Under the pieces are notes generated by a model, which was given only the letters and a program-made list of their open reading frames with translations, was not told the DNA's origin and did no database searches. Position numbers and translations under genes: made by a program. From NCBI GenBank assembly GCA_023954135.1, contig JAMLIN010000001.1:93852-157851 (forward strand): 64,000 bases of DNA. Direction: 5' to 3'. The first letter of the stretch is position 1. Each line of letters begins with the position of its first letter. The DNA is from Burkholderiaceae bacterium (lineage in GTDB: Bacteria; Pseudomonadota; Gammaproteobacteria; Burkholderiales; Burkholderiaceae_E). Below are positions 43,280 to 52,294 of this stretch, one piece after another.

Positions 43280-44932
43280 TCAGCCGCCGTGCCGGCCATC
43301 CCCGCGCGTCAGTTCCCTCAGCCGGGCCTTGTCGAGCTTGCCGGTGTTGTTCCTGGGCAGCTCCTGCAGCACGATGAAGCGTTCGGGAATCTGCCAGCGC
43401 GGCAGGCGCGAAGCGAGATATCCCGCCAGGTCGAGCTGGGCTTCGTCGCGATCCTCCACCAGCGACACGAACGCGACCGGCCGCTCCTGCCATACCGAAT
43501 CGGGCACGCCGACCACCGCCGCTTCGCGCACCCCGGGGTGCTGCACCAGCGCCGATTCCAGCTCCAGGCTGGAAATCCATTCGCCGCCAGACTTGATCAG
43601 GTCCTTCGCGCGATCGACGATGCGCACATAGCCGTCGGAGTCGATCTGCGCGATGTCCCCGGTCTTCAGCCAGCGGCGTCCGTCCGAATCGGTGTCGAAA
43701 CGGTCGCCGCCGCCGCGTCCGTCCTCGGCGGAAGGATCGAGGTAGGCATCGGCCACCCAGGGGCCGCGGATCTGCAGCTCGCCCGCGGCGCCGCTGCCGG
43801 CCGGAGCGGCCGTGCCCTGGGGGGTCATCACGCGCAGCTCGCAGCCGGGCAGCGGGACGCCCGGCGTCAGCCGCCGCTGGCTCCAGCTCTCGTCGGACAG
43901 CCAGGAACGCCGCGTCGACACCAGCCCGAGCGGCGACACCTCGGTCATGCCCCAGCAGTGCTGCACCCGGATGCCGAACTGCGCGTAGCCGTCGATCAGG
44001 TCCGACGACACCGTGGCGCCGCCGATCGGCAGCCTGGTAAGGCTGCGCAGGCGCGCCGCATCGATCTCGCCGCTGCGCAGCTGCTCGAGCAGGTTGATCC
44101 ACACGGTCGGCACGGCGGTGGCCAGCGTCGCGCCCGTCTGCTCGATCAACCCGGCGAGCGTCTGCGGATCGGACTGGCGCCAGCTCAGCGCCTGGCTGGC
44201 ACCGGCGAGCGCGCAAGCATACGGAAAGCCCCAGCCGACCGCGTGGAACATCGGCACCACGGTCAGGCAGACATCATGCTCGGATAGCGCGATGCCGTCC
44301 GCGAACAGCATCGACATGGCATGCAGCACGGTCGACCGGTGGCTGTAGACCACTCCCTTCGAACGGCCCGTCGTGCCCGAGGTATGGCAGATGCCGCAGG
44401 CCGCCTGCTCATCGATCTCGGGCCATTCATAGGCGCGGGAGCCGCCCGCGAGCAGTCCCTCGTAGTCGATGGCGGCCGCGCGCTCGTCATTGCCGGGGTC
44501 GCCGTCGGCCACGCGGACGATGAGTTTCAGCGACGAGGGAAGCCTGACCTGGCGCAGCGTCGACAGCAGCGATGCATCGGCCAGCATCGCCACCGGCCGG
44601 GTGTCGTCGAGCAGCGCGCCGATCGTGTCGGCCGGCAGCCGCGCATTGACCGTATGCAGCACGGCGCCGATGCCCGGGACGGCGAAATAGGCCTCCAGGT
44701 GCTCCTGGCTGTTCCACATCAGCGTGGAGACGCAGTCGCCCGGGCGCACGCCGGCACGGCGCAGCGCGTCGGCCAGCTGGCGGCTGCGCTGCATCAGGCG
44801 GCGACAGGTGATGGTCGTGTCGCGACCCTGGCGCCGCGTGGTGACGGTCTTGTCCGGAAACTGCGACTCGACCCGCCGGCACAGCATGGCCACGTTCAGC
44901 GGATACGGCTGCATCAGCCCGCGGCGGATCAT
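43280..44932 (-). CDS. AMP-forming acyl-CoA ligase (AlkK-like)
   Basis: A 550-residue ligase of the medium/long-chain AlkK type. P-loop ICHTSGTTGRSKGVVYSHRS, VQHCWGMTEVSPLGLVS, RWLKTGDIAQIDSDGYVRIV, RAKDLIKSGGEWISSLELES (the SGGEWISS hinge typical of AlkK) and PRNNTGKLDKARLREL with the catalytic Lys. It shares one base with the upstream dehydrogenase stop (TGATG), forming an SBP-dehydrogenase-ligase operon under the divergent AraC regulator. Confidence 0.88.
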   Translation of the reverse strand: MIRRGLMQPYPLNVAMLCRRVESQFPDKTVTTRRQGRDTTITCRRLMQRSRQLADALRRAGVRPGDCVSTLMWNSQEHLEAYFAVPGIGAVLHTVNARLPADTIGALLDDTRPVAMLADASLLSTLRQVRLPSSLKLIVRVADGDPGNDERAAAIDYEGLLAGGSRAYEWPEIDEQAACGICHTSGTTGRSKGVVYSHRSTVLHAMSMLFADGIALSEHDVCLTVVPMFHAVGWGFPYACALAGASQALSWRQSDPQTLAGLIEQTGATLATAVPTVWINLLEQLRSGEIDAARLRSLTRLPIGGATVSSDLIDGYAQFGIRVQHCWGMTEVSPLGLVSTRRSWLSDESWSQRRLTPGVPLPGCELRVMTPQGTAAPAGSGAAGELQIRGPWVADAYLDPSAEDGRGGGDRFDTDSDGRRWLKTGDIAQIDSDGYVRIVDRAKDLIKSGGEWISSLELESALVQHPGVREAAVVGVPDSVWQERPVAFVSLVEDRDEAQLDLAGYLASRLPRWQIPERFIVLQELPRNNTGKLDKARLRELTRGDGRHGG

Positions 44933-46110
44933 CAGGCGGCTCCCGCATCGCGGGGCGGGCGTACCGCCTCCCGGCCGACCACCTGACGCATCATCTCGGA
45001 GGTGCCGTCGAGGATCCGCACCACCCGCGATTCACGCCACATGCGCTCGATCGGATGGTCGCGGCAGTAGCCATAGCCGCCGAACAACTGCAGCACCTCG
45101 TCCGCGACGCGGAACACCATGTCCGCGTTGGCGAGCTTGGCCATCGCGGCCCAGTGACGACGACGGGCCGGATCATGGTCGAATCGCCAGGCGGCATCAT
45201 GGGCCACCAGCCGGCCCCGGTGGACTTCCGTCGCGAGATCGGCCAGCTTCCACTGCACCGCCTGGTTCTCCGCCAGGGCGGCGCCGAACTGGCGACGGCT
45301 CGCGACACGCGCCTGCGCGAGCGCCAGCATCTCGCTGGCCAGCCCGCTGCACCAGGCGGCCCAGTGGGTGCGACCATGGTCGAGGCACAGCAGCGCCAGC
45401 TCGAAGCCCTGCCCCTCCCGGCCGATGCGATTGCCCAGCGGAATCGCGCAGTCCTCGAACAGCAGCTCGTTGTGGAACGAGCCGCTGCCGGCCAGCATGT
45501 CCATCGCCGGCCCGACGGCGAGGCCCGGCCGGTCGCGCTCCACGACGAACGCCGACAGGCCGCCCCGGCGGTCGTCGGCATCGGTCCGGGCGATGACGGT
45601 GAAGCAGCCGGCGATCTGGGCATTGGTGATGAAGATCTTGCGGCCGTTCAGCACATAGCGGTCGGCTTCGCGGCGGGCGGAAGTGGCGATGCCGGCCGCA
45701 TCCGAGCCGGCACCGGGCTCGGTCATCGCCAGCGACGCGATCATCTCCCCGCGCGCCAGCGGCGGGAGAAAGCGGCGCTTCAGTTCCTCGCTGCCGGCAT
45801 GCTCGACCGCCTTGCTGCCGATGTGCACGTTGACACCGCAGGTGTAGTAGAAGGCGATGTGGGCGGCCGCCAGCTCCTCGATCGCCAGGCAGCTGCCGAG
45901 CATCGACAAGCCGAGGCCGCCCCATTCGGCCGGAGTGTGGGTGCCGAAGAGCCCGGCCGAGCGCAGCAGCGCCAGGCTGCGTTCGGGAATGCGGCCTTCG
46001 CGTTCGATCTGCGCCGACAACGGCACCAGCTCGGACTGGACCAGTTCACGCACCTGGTCGCGCCAGCTGCGCAGCGCCGGATCCAGGTAGGGGCTCGGAT
46101 CGGTGCTCAT
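44932..46110 (-). CDS. acyl-CoA dehydrogenase
   Basis: A 392-residue ACAD. SLAMTEPGAGSDAAGIATSA is the FAD/substrate loop, GRKIFITNAQIAGCFTVIAR follows, and VLQLFGGYGYCRDHPIERMW with RESRVVRILDGTSEMMRQVV closes the fold. The catalytic base position in the last motif is Asp (ILDGT) instead of Glu (YEGT), a substitution also known from some ACAD10/11-like enzymes. It overlaps the binding-protein gene by 4 bp (46107-46110). Homomeric, unlike the pair at 18572-20891. Confidence 0.87.
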   Translation of the reverse strand: MSTDPSPYLDPALRSWRDQVRELVQSELVPLSAQIEREGRIPERSLALLRSAGLFGTHTPAEWGGLGLSMLGSCLAIEELAAAHIAFYYTCGVNVHIGSKAVEHAGSEELKRRFLPPLARGEMIASLAMTEPGAGSDAAGIATSARREADRYVLNGRKIFITNAQIAGCFTVIARTDADDRRGGLSAFVVERDRPGLAVGPAMDMLAGSGSFHNELLFEDCAIPLGNRIGREGQGFELALLCLDHGRTHWAAWCSGLASEMLALAQARVASRRQFGAALAENQAVQWKLADLATEVHRGRLVAHDAAWRFDHDPARRRHWAAMAKLANADMVFRVADEVLQLFGGYGYCRDHPIERMWRESRVVRILDGTSEMMRQVVGREAVRPPRDAGAA

Positions 46111-47330
46111 GATCCCTTGCGCACCAGTGGGCAGCGCGATTGCGACAGCGGCAGCGCGACCTTGTCGCCATCGAGCCGCTTGACCACCTTGTAGTAGTCC
46201 CAGGGCTGCTTAGATTCGGCAGGTGTCTTGACCTGCACCAGATAGGCTTCGTGAACCATGCGCCCGTCCTCCCGGATGAATCCGCTGTCGGTGAACACAT
46301 CATCGATCCGGGTACGCCGAAGCTGCGCCATCACCCGGTCCGCATCCCTGGTTTCCGCCTCCCTGACCGCGTTCAGATAGGTCGACACCGCCGAATAGGC
46401 GCCGGCCTGCGCCATGTTCGGCATGCGCTTCATCTGCTCGAAGAAGCGCCGCCCGAAGGCGCGCGTGCGATCGTTCAGATCCCAGTACCAGGCGGTCGTC
46501 AGGTACATGCCCTGGGCCACCGGCAGGGTCAGGCTGTGCACGTCGTTGTCGAACATCAGAAGACCGACCAGGGTCTGCTTCGGCGTCAACCCGAACTCCT
46601 GCGCGCTCCTGATCGCGTTGGTCGCGTCGCCGCCGGCATTGGCCAGGCCGATCACCGAGGCGCCGGAGCTCTGGGCCTGCAGCAGGAACGACGAGAAGTC
46701 CGCGGTGTTGATCGGATGGCGCACCGAACCCTTGACCGTGCCGCCGCTGTCGATCACCGCCTTGCCGGTATCGGCCTCCAGCGCGTGGCCGAAGGCGTAG
46801 TCGGCGGTCAGGAAGAACCAGCTGTCTCCTCCGCCGGCCACCAGCGTGCGCGCGGTCTCGATCGAGAGCATATAGGTGTCGTAGACATACTGCACGGTGT
46901 AGGCGGTGCACTCCTCGTTGGTGAGCCGGGTGGTGGCGGCGCCGACGTCGAAGTTCACGCGCCGCTTCTCGGCGGCCACCTTGGCGACCGCGAGGCCGGC
47001 GGCCGAGTTCGCGCCGTTCATCACCATGTCGATGCCATCGACGTCGATCCATTGCCGCGTGAGCGTGCTGGCGATGTCGGCCTTGTTCTGGTGATCGGCC
47101 ACCAGCAGCTCGACGGACCAACCCGGCGAGCGCTTCAGGAAATCCTCGATCGCCAGCCGCGCCCCGACCTCGATGCCCTTGCCGCTCACGTCCGAGTAGA
47201 CACCGCTCATGTCGGCGAGCACGCCGATCTTCAGCGAGCGCGCCTCCTGCGCCGGCGCGGCCGCCGCGAACATTGCCAGCCCGGCCAGGCCGGCGATCAG
47301 CGCCAGGCGGCGCGAGGGTCGATGCTGCAT
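46107..47330 (-). CDS. branched-chain-type ABC substrate-binding protein without permease
   Basis: A 407-residue periplasmic binding protein of the class I LivJ-like family. Signal peptide RRLALIAGLAGLAMFAAAAP, then SLKIGVLADMSGVYSDVSGK, GIEVGARLAIEDFLKRSPGW and DMVMNGANSAAGLAVAKVAA. It heads the dehydrogenase-ligase operon but no LivFGHM genes accompany it. It either lends its ligand to another transporter (for example that at 23775-28518) or acts as a sensor partner. GGAGACAACG precedes ATG 47330. Confidence 0.85.
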   Translation of the reverse strand: MQHRPSRRLALIAGLAGLAMFAAAAPAQEARSLKIGVLADMSGVYSDVSGKGIEVGARLAIEDFLKRSPGWSVELLVADHQNKADIASTLTRQWIDVDGIDMVMNGANSAAGLAVAKVAAEKRRVNFDVGAATTRLTNEECTAYTVQYVYDTYMLSIETARTLVAGGGDSWFFLTADYAFGHALEADTGKAVIDSGGTVKGSVRHPINTADFSSFLLQAQSSGASVIGLANAGGDATNAIRSAQEFGLTPKQTLVGLLMFDNDVHSLTLPVAQGMYLTTAWYWDLNDRTRAFGRRFFEQMKRMPNMAQAGAYSAVSTYLNAVREAETRDADRVMAQLRRTRIDDVFTDSGFIREDGRMVHEAYLVQVKTPAESKQPWDYYKVVKRLDGDKVALPLSQSRCPLVRKGS

Positions 47331-47381
47331 CGTTGTCTCCTGTGACGATGAGGCGATGCTAGGCGCGGCCGCTTTCATGGA

Positions 47382-47409
47382 ATTTGTGAAAATGGTCAAT
47401 TGATTTGTG
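47382..47409. promoter_or_regulatory. direct repeats in the araC-type divergent promoter region
   Basis: ATTTGTG occurs at 47382-47388 and 47403-47409 in the same direction, 21 bp apart (two helical turns), inside an A+T-rich stretch of the 92-bp divergent region. This is the usual geometry of AraC-family operator half sites. It could serve both the regulator and the 46107-47330 operon. Confidence 0.4.
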
Positions 47410-47422
47410 CTATTAGTCATAC

Positions 47423-48241
47423 ATGTACGGCAAGAGCGAACGCTTCGAGGACTATCAAGCAGTCGATGCCGCCGTCGCCGCGGTCGCGCTGCAGCTGGCC
47501 GACGGCAGCGAGCGAAGCCTGTGTCGCTGCGCTCGCGCCCGGGTGGTGCTCGTACAGTCCGGCACCTTGCAGTCCGCCATCGGGCAGCGGTACTGGCTGC
47601 TGGGTCGCGATGGCGGCCTGTTCATCCCGGCCGGGGCCGAAGCACGGCTGGAGGCGCGCGGGCGTTGCCGGCTGATCGTGCTGTTCGTCAATCCGGCGCG
47701 CATGGCGCAACGCAGCGTCCAGCCGGAACGGGTATCGCCCGGCGCGTTGATGTTCGCGCTCGCGCAATCGCTGGCCGAAGTGCCGATCGCCCGGGCCGCC
47801 GAGCCTCGCAGCAGGCGCATCGCCCGGCTGTGGCTCGACGAGCTGCGGCTGCTGCCGCTTCCGGGCATCGACCTGCCGTGGCCGCAGACGCCCCGACTGC
47901 GCGCGCTGTGCGATGCGTTGTGGCGCGATCCCGCCCAGGCGCCGCGACTGCCGCAGGCGGCGGCCAGCGCGGGCCTGTCGCCACGAACCCTGAGTCGCCA
48001 TTTCGAGCGGGAGACCGGGATGACTCTCGCGGCCTGGGTGCGCCGTGCGCGGGTTCTGCTCGCCCTGACCGAGGTCGCCAAGGGCGCCAGCGTCTACGAG
48101 GCGGCGGTCGCCGCCGGCTTCGCGGACGCGTCGACGCTGTGCAATACCTTCAAGCGGGTGACGGGCGTGCCGATGCGCCGCTGGTTCCGGACGGCCGACA
48201 GTCAGTGGGCCTTCGACGAGACGACGTTCCGACGAGCATGA
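47423..48241 (+). CDS. AraC-family transcriptional regulator
   Basis: A 272-residue regulator. The N-terminal cupin-like sensing part (about 20-110) precedes two HTH motifs in the C-terminal ~100 residues: RLPQAAASAGLSPRTLSRHF with ERETGMTLAAWVRRARVLLA, and SVYEAAVAAGFADASTLCNT with FKRVTGVPMRRWFR. This is the standard AraC/XylS DNA-binding unit. It is divergent from the binding-protein/dehydrogenase/ligase operon and probably activates it in response to the substrate. Confidence 0.88.
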   Translation: MYGKSERFEDYQAVDAAVAAVALQLADGSERSLCRCARARVVLVQSGTLQSAIGQRYWLLGRDGGLFIPAGAEARLEARGRCRLIVLFVNPARMAQRSVQPERVSPGALMFALAQSLAEVPIARAAEPRSRRIARLWLDELRLLPLPGIDLPWPQTPRLRALCDALWRDPAQAPRLPQAAASAGLSPRTLSRHFERETGMTLAAWVRRARVLLALTEVAKGASVYEAAVAAGFADASTLCNTFKRVTGVPMRRWFRTADSQWAFDETTFRRA

Positions 48242-48415
48242 GCACGCGGCGGGCGCGGCCCCGCCACCACCGCGCGGGATGTGAAGAAGGACGCAGAGCG
48301 CGCGAAAATTCCGGCGCACGTCGGCAATACGTCACGCGGCAGCCCTCGGCACGGCAGACGACACCCGTGCGCCGATCCAGAATCCGCACCAGGAGCAAAC
48401 TCACGGGGGTTGGCG

Positions 48416-48952
48416 ATGAAACGCAAGCTGCATGGGGCCCTGCTTGCCGGCGCACTGGCCTTCTGCGCCGGCGCCCACGCCGAGCTGCCGAGCTACATGG
48501 ACTGGAGCGTCGGCGCCGCGAGCGACGGATCCGGCGTGTACGCCGTCACGTCGAACGAGAGCGGTTCGATCTTCGGCCAGGCCTGCTCGTTCAACGGCAA
48601 CTGCGAGTATCGCCTGTTGACCGCGACCGCCTGTGAGCCCAATGCCGTCTATCCCGGGCTCGTGACGACCGAGCATGGCGCGGCGAGCGTGAGCCTGATC
48701 TGCCGCAGCGCCGGCGATCGCGGCGATCATGTCTTCGCCATCGCTCCCTTCGCCGACATCGACGCGCTCGCGAAGAAGGCGAGCCGCATGGGCATCGTCA
48801 TCCCGACCGAGAGCGACCACTTCCATGTGACGCGTTTCAGCATGATGGGCGCCACCGCCGCCGTGACCTTCATGCGCGAGGCGATCGCGCGCAGCCTCGA
48901 TGGGGCGCCCGTCTCGCGACGGGTGCGCGCCGCACGCGACATGATCCTCTAG
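48416..48952 (+). CDS. secreted periplasmic protein of unknown function
   Basis: A 178-residue protein with a clear Sec signal (KLHGALLAGALAFCAGAHA) and four cysteines in the mature part (GQACSFNGNCEYRLL, TATACEPNAVYPG, SLICRSAGDRG), which could form two disulfides. No family is recognised. The start at 48416 gives the signal peptide; the frame is open to 48281 without one. It stands alone between the AraC regulator and the dienelactone hydrolase. Confidence 0.65.
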   Translation: MKRKLHGALLAGALAFCAGAHAELPSYMDWSVGAASDGSGVYAVTSNESGSIFGQACSFNGNCEYRLLTATACEPNAVYPGLVTTEHGAASVSLICRSAGDRGDHVFAIAPFADIDALAKKASRMGIVIPTESDHFHVTRFSMMGATAAVTFMREAIARSLDGAPVSRRVRAARDMIL

Positions 48953-49081
48953 GGCCGGCGCCGCGGCGCGCCGGACGGAAATCCGGCCGCGGCGGACGGT
49001 TTCGTTTGCCGATGCGCCCGATCATGGCATCCTGAGCCCCGGTTTCGCCGGCCCGCGGCGACGCGCAGCGAGGAGACGGAC

Positions 49082-49831
49082 ATGATCGAGATGAGCGTGG
49101 ATATCCCCACGGCCGATGGCGCGATGAACGCCTACATCTTCCACCCCGAGCGCGACGGCCCGCACCCGGTGGTGATCCTCTACATGGATGCCCTGGGCCT
49201 GCGCGAGGAGCTCTCGGACATGAGCCGGCGCATCGCCGCGGTCGGCTACTACGTCCTGATGCCCAACCTCTACTACCGTTCGGCCCGCTCGATCGACGTC
49301 GACGGCAGGCGCATGCAGGATCCGGCCTATGCGGAGACGGTCGCCCTGATGTGGAAGTACAACCGGGCACTGACCAACGCCATGGTCGATCGCGACACGG
49401 AAGCGATGCTGAAGTTCCTCGATACCGAGGATGCGGCGCGCAAGGGCCCGCTCGGCATGGTCGGCTACTGCATGAGCGGACGCTTCGTGTTCCGCGCGGC
49501 CGGTGCGCATCCCGACCGGGTCGCGGCCTCGGCCTCGATATACGGCGCCGGGCTCGTCACCCCCCGCGACGATTCGCCGCACCTGTCCGCCGGCGGCATC
49601 AAGGGCGAGATGTACTTCGCCTGTGCCGAGACCGACGCCTACGCGCCGCCCGAAGTGCTCGAGAAGCTGCGCGGCGTGATCGAGGAGACGGGCATCAACG
49701 GCGGCATCGAGGTCTATCCCGATACCCATCACGGCTTCGCCTTCCCGAACCGGCCCGTCTACCACAAGGCGGCGGCCGAACGACACTGGGAGCGGCTGTT
49801 CGCGCTCTTTCGGCGGACCCTGCACAAATAG
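49082..49831 (+). CDS. dienelactone hydrolase family protein
   Basis: A 249-residue alpha/beta hydrolase. The nucleophile elbow is MVGYCMSGRF with Cys as in dienelactone hydrolase (G-x-C-x-G). The acid is the Asp in FACAETDAYAPPE and the base the His in YPDTHHGFAFPNR. These enzymes open lactones such as dienelactone in aromatic ring catabolism or hydrolyse small esters. GAGGAGACGGAC precedes the start. It converges on the thiolase/DUF35 operon with a 75-bp gap. Confidence 0.86.
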   Translation: MIEMSVDIPTADGAMNAYIFHPERDGPHPVVILYMDALGLREELSDMSRRIAAVGYYVLMPNLYYRSARSIDVDGRRMQDPAYAETVALMWKYNRALTNAMVDRDTEAMLKFLDTEDAARKGPLGMVGYCMSGRFVFRAAGAHPDRVAASASIYGAGLVTPRDDSPHLSAGGIKGEMYFACAETDAYAPPEVLEKLRGVIEETGINGGIEVYPDTHHGFAFPNRPVYHKAAAERHWERLFALFRRTLHK

Positions 49832-49906
49832 GCCGCGCGGCGAAGCGGGCCGTCGCGCGCCGATCACCCCATGGCGACCGGCGCGGCGGGCAGACCGGGC
49901 CTGGAC

Positions 49907-50320
49907 CTACGCGAGCGCGAAGAAGGGCATCATCCGCCCCTCGGCCGCGGGCCGGAACTGCACGCCGACCGCCTGGCCGATGCGCAGGTCCTCGTAGCGG
50001 GCGTCGACGATGTTGGTCATCAGGGTCGGCCCCTCCTCGAGGGTGACGTAGGCGAGGAGGTAGGGCGGATCGGCCCGCCTTGCCGGGCTGAAGGCGTACA
50101 AGGTGCCGCGCCCGCTCGCCTGTTTCCATTCCAGCCGCTGGCTGCCGCACAAGGGGCAGACGACGCGGGGATGCCAGTGCGCCTTGCCGCAATCGGTGCA
50201 GGTCCTGAGCAGGAACCGGCCCTGCGCCGCCGCCGCCCAGAACTCCCCCGTTTCGGGATAGGCCGCCGCGAACGGATCCTGTTGCCAGGCGGTGGACTGC
50301 TCGGTGTCGTTGTCGGCCAT
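49907..50320 (-). CDS. zinc-ribbon OB-fold protein (DUF35) partnered with thiolase
   Basis: A 137-residue DUF35 protein. The rubredoxin-like zinc ribbon is LLRTCTDCGKAHWHPRVVCP, LCGSQRLEW with four Cys in two CxxC pairs, followed by the OB fold (TLYAFSPARRADPPYLLAYV, TLEEGPTLMTNIVDARYEDL). DUF35 proteins bind thiolase-like enzymes and channel acyl-CoA, as in steroid side-chain aldolase complexes. It follows the thiolase gene by 4 bp and ends the five-gene operon. Confidence 0.87.
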   Translation of the reverse strand: MADNDTEQSTAWQQDPFAAAYPETGEFWAAAAQGRFLLRTCTDCGKAHWHPRVVCPLCGSQRLEWKQASGRGTLYAFSPARRADPPYLLAYVTLEEGPTLMTNIVDARYEDLRIGQAVGVQFRPAAEGRMMPFFALA

Positions 50321-50324
50321 GGTC

Positions 50325-51494
50325 CTACTCCCGCTCGAAGATGACGGTGGCATGGTTGTGGCCGCTGCCGACGACCATGCCGGGGCCGCTGGCGAGCGCC
50401 AGGCGGCAGTCGCGCACCTGGACTGCCGGATGGGCTTCGCCGCGCAGCTGGCGCACCGCCTCGATCGCCTTGGTGATCCCGCCGCGGTTCATCGGATGGT
50501 TGTTGCACAGGCCGCCGCCGTCGGTATTCCACGGCAGGCGGCCGACGCCTGAGATGAGATTGCCGTCGGCGACGAAGCGCCCACCCTCGCCCTTGGCGCA
50601 GAAGCCGAGATCCTCGAGCTGCATCAGCACCATGATCGTGAAGTTGTCGTAGACCGAGGCGTAGTCGATGTCGGCGGGCCGGACGCCGGCCTCGGCGAAG
50701 GCGGCGGCGCCGGAGCGCTCGGCGCCGCTGCGGGTGAGATCGATGTAGCCGCCGCGGTTGGTCGCGACGGTCTCGCCGCAGCCGATGATCTTCACCACCG
50801 GGCGGTTCAGCCGGCGCGCGATCTCGGGCTTCGCGAGCACGAGCGCACCGCCGCCGTCGGTGATCACGCAGCAGTCGAGCCGCCGGATCGGGTCGGAGAT
50901 CACGGGCGAGCTCATCACGTCCTCGACGGTGACCGGCTTCTTCAGCAGGGCGTTCGGGTTGTGCTGCGCATGCTGCGAAGCCGCCACCTTGATCCAGGCG
51001 AGCTGCTCGAGGGTGGTGCCGTACTCGTGCATGTGGCGCTGGGCCATCATTCCGTAGATGCCGGCGATGGTCCAGCGGAAGGACGACTCCCAGGGCACTT
51101 CGGGGCGGTCGGGGCCCAGCGCCCGCGGCGCGGTGCCGGTCGCCTGGCCGCTGCTTCGCGGCTTGCCCGCCAGCGTGATCAGCGCCACCGAGCACTTGCC
51201 GGCGGCGATCGCGGCAGCCGCATGCTCGATGTGCGCGAGGTAGGAGCAGCCGCCCGCCTCGGTGCCGTCGAGCCAGGACAGCTTCAGGTCGAGGTAGTCG
51301 GCCATGAACATCGGCGCCAGGCCCGGCGCATCGCCGGCGCAGAAGTAGCCGTCGACGTCGGCGAGCGAGAGGCCGGCATCGGCCAGCGCGCCGAGCGCGC
51401 ACTCGGCGTGCAGCTGGGCGACCGACTTGTCCGGCGCGAGCCGGGTCGGGTGCTCGAATGCGCCCACCACACAGGCGCTTCCCTTGATCGTCAT
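50325..51494 (-). CDS. thiolase-fold (SCP2/lipid-transfer type) acyl-CoA enzyme
   Basis: A 389-residue thiolase-superfamily protein. The nucleophilic Cys region is GTEAGGCSYLAHIEHAAAAI, and the C-terminal catalytic segments are NTDGGGLCNNHPMNRGGITK and GMVVGSGHNHATVIFERE. With a DUF35 partner directly downstream this could be a true beta-ketothiolase or an Ltp2-like aldolase. The retained Cys favours thiolysis. It overlaps the crotonase gene by 4 bp. Confidence 0.85.
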   Translation of the reverse strand: MTIKGSACVVGAFEHPTRLAPDKSVAQLHAECALGALADAGLSLADVDGYFCAGDAPGLAPMFMADYLDLKLSWLDGTEAGGCSYLAHIEHAAAAIAAGKCSVALITLAGKPRSSGQATGTAPRALGPDRPEVPWESSFRWTIAGIYGMMAQRHMHEYGTTLEQLAWIKVAASQHAQHNPNALLKKPVTVEDVMSSPVISDPIRRLDCCVITDGGGALVLAKPEIARRLNRPVVKIIGCGETVATNRGGYIDLTRSGAERSGAAAFAEAGVRPADIDYASVYDNFTIMVLMQLEDLGFCAKGEGGRFVADGNLISGVGRLPWNTDGGGLCNNHPMNRGGITKAIEAVRQLRGEAHPAVQVRDCRLALASGPGMVVGSGHNHATVIFERE

Positions 51495-52294
51495 CGGTCC
51501 GGTTCCTCCTGTTGTTGCGGTGTCGGGCTACCGCGGGCGGCTGCCCTGCGCTTCGCGAAGCCGCCGATGCCTTCGCGGGCATCATCGGTAGCGGCCACCA
51601 CGCAGAAATCCTCCACCGCCGCGTCGATTCCCTCGCTCATGCCGAGGTCGAGCGCGCGGTGGAAGGATGCACGCGCGATCCTCATCGCCTGCCGCGGCTT
51701 GGCCGCCAGCACCCGGGCAAGCGAGCGCGCGGCCTCGTCGAGCTCGTCGTCGGGTATCACCCGACTCACCAGGCCGAGTGCCTCGGCCGTCGCCGCGCCG
51801 AAGGTCCGGCCGGTGAAGAGCAGGTCGAAGGCCCGATGGCGACCGACGATGCGCGGCAGCAGGGTGAAGTGGATCGCCGGCATCACGCCGACGTCGATCT
51901 CGGGATAACCGAAGGATGCCGATTCGCCGGCGACCAGCAGATCGCAGGACACCGCCAGCGTCACGCCGCCGCCGCGCGCGGCGCCATTGACCACCGCGAT
52001 GCTCGGCTTGCCGAGCCGGCGCTGCGCCTGATGCAACCCGATGTACAGCGTCTCGAGCAGCGAGCGGACCTCGGCGGGCGAGGTACCGTCGAGCTGGGTC
52101 AGGTCCAGCCCGGCGCAGAAGCGTCGCGCCACCGCGCTGCGCACCAGCACGACCGCCACGGCATCGTCGGCCGCCGCCCGGTCGAGCGCCGCGATCAGCT
52201 CGGTGACCGTCGAGCGGGTCAGCGCATTGGCCGGGGGATCGTCGAGGGTGATCTCGGCGATGCCCTCGCGCACCCGGTAGCCGACACCGCTCAT
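51491..52294 (-). CDS. enoyl-CoA hydratase/isomerase (crotonase) family protein
   Basis: A 267-residue crotonase. Oxyanion-hole segments are ARRFCAGLDLTQLDG and VNGAARGGGVTLAVSCDLLV, then SASFGYPEIDVGVMPAIHFT with Glu in the catalytic loop position, consistent with hydratase activity. The C-terminal extension (RGSPTPQQQEEPDR) is hydrophilic and atypical. It is translationally coupled on both sides (4-bp overlaps) to the CoA-transferase and thiolase genes. Confidence 0.86.
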   Translation of the reverse strand: MSGVGYRVREGIAEITLDDPPANALTRSTVTELIAALDRAAADDAVAVVLVRSAVARRFCAGLDLTQLDGTSPAEVRSLLETLYIGLHQAQRRLGKPSIAVVNGAARGGGVTLAVSCDLLVAGESASFGYPEIDVGVMPAIHFTLLPRIVGRHRAFDLLFTGRTFGAATAEALGLVSRVIPDDELDEAARSLARVLAAKPRQAMRIARASFHRALDLGMSEGIDAAVEDFCVVAATDDAREGIGGFAKRRAAARGSPTPQQQEEPDR

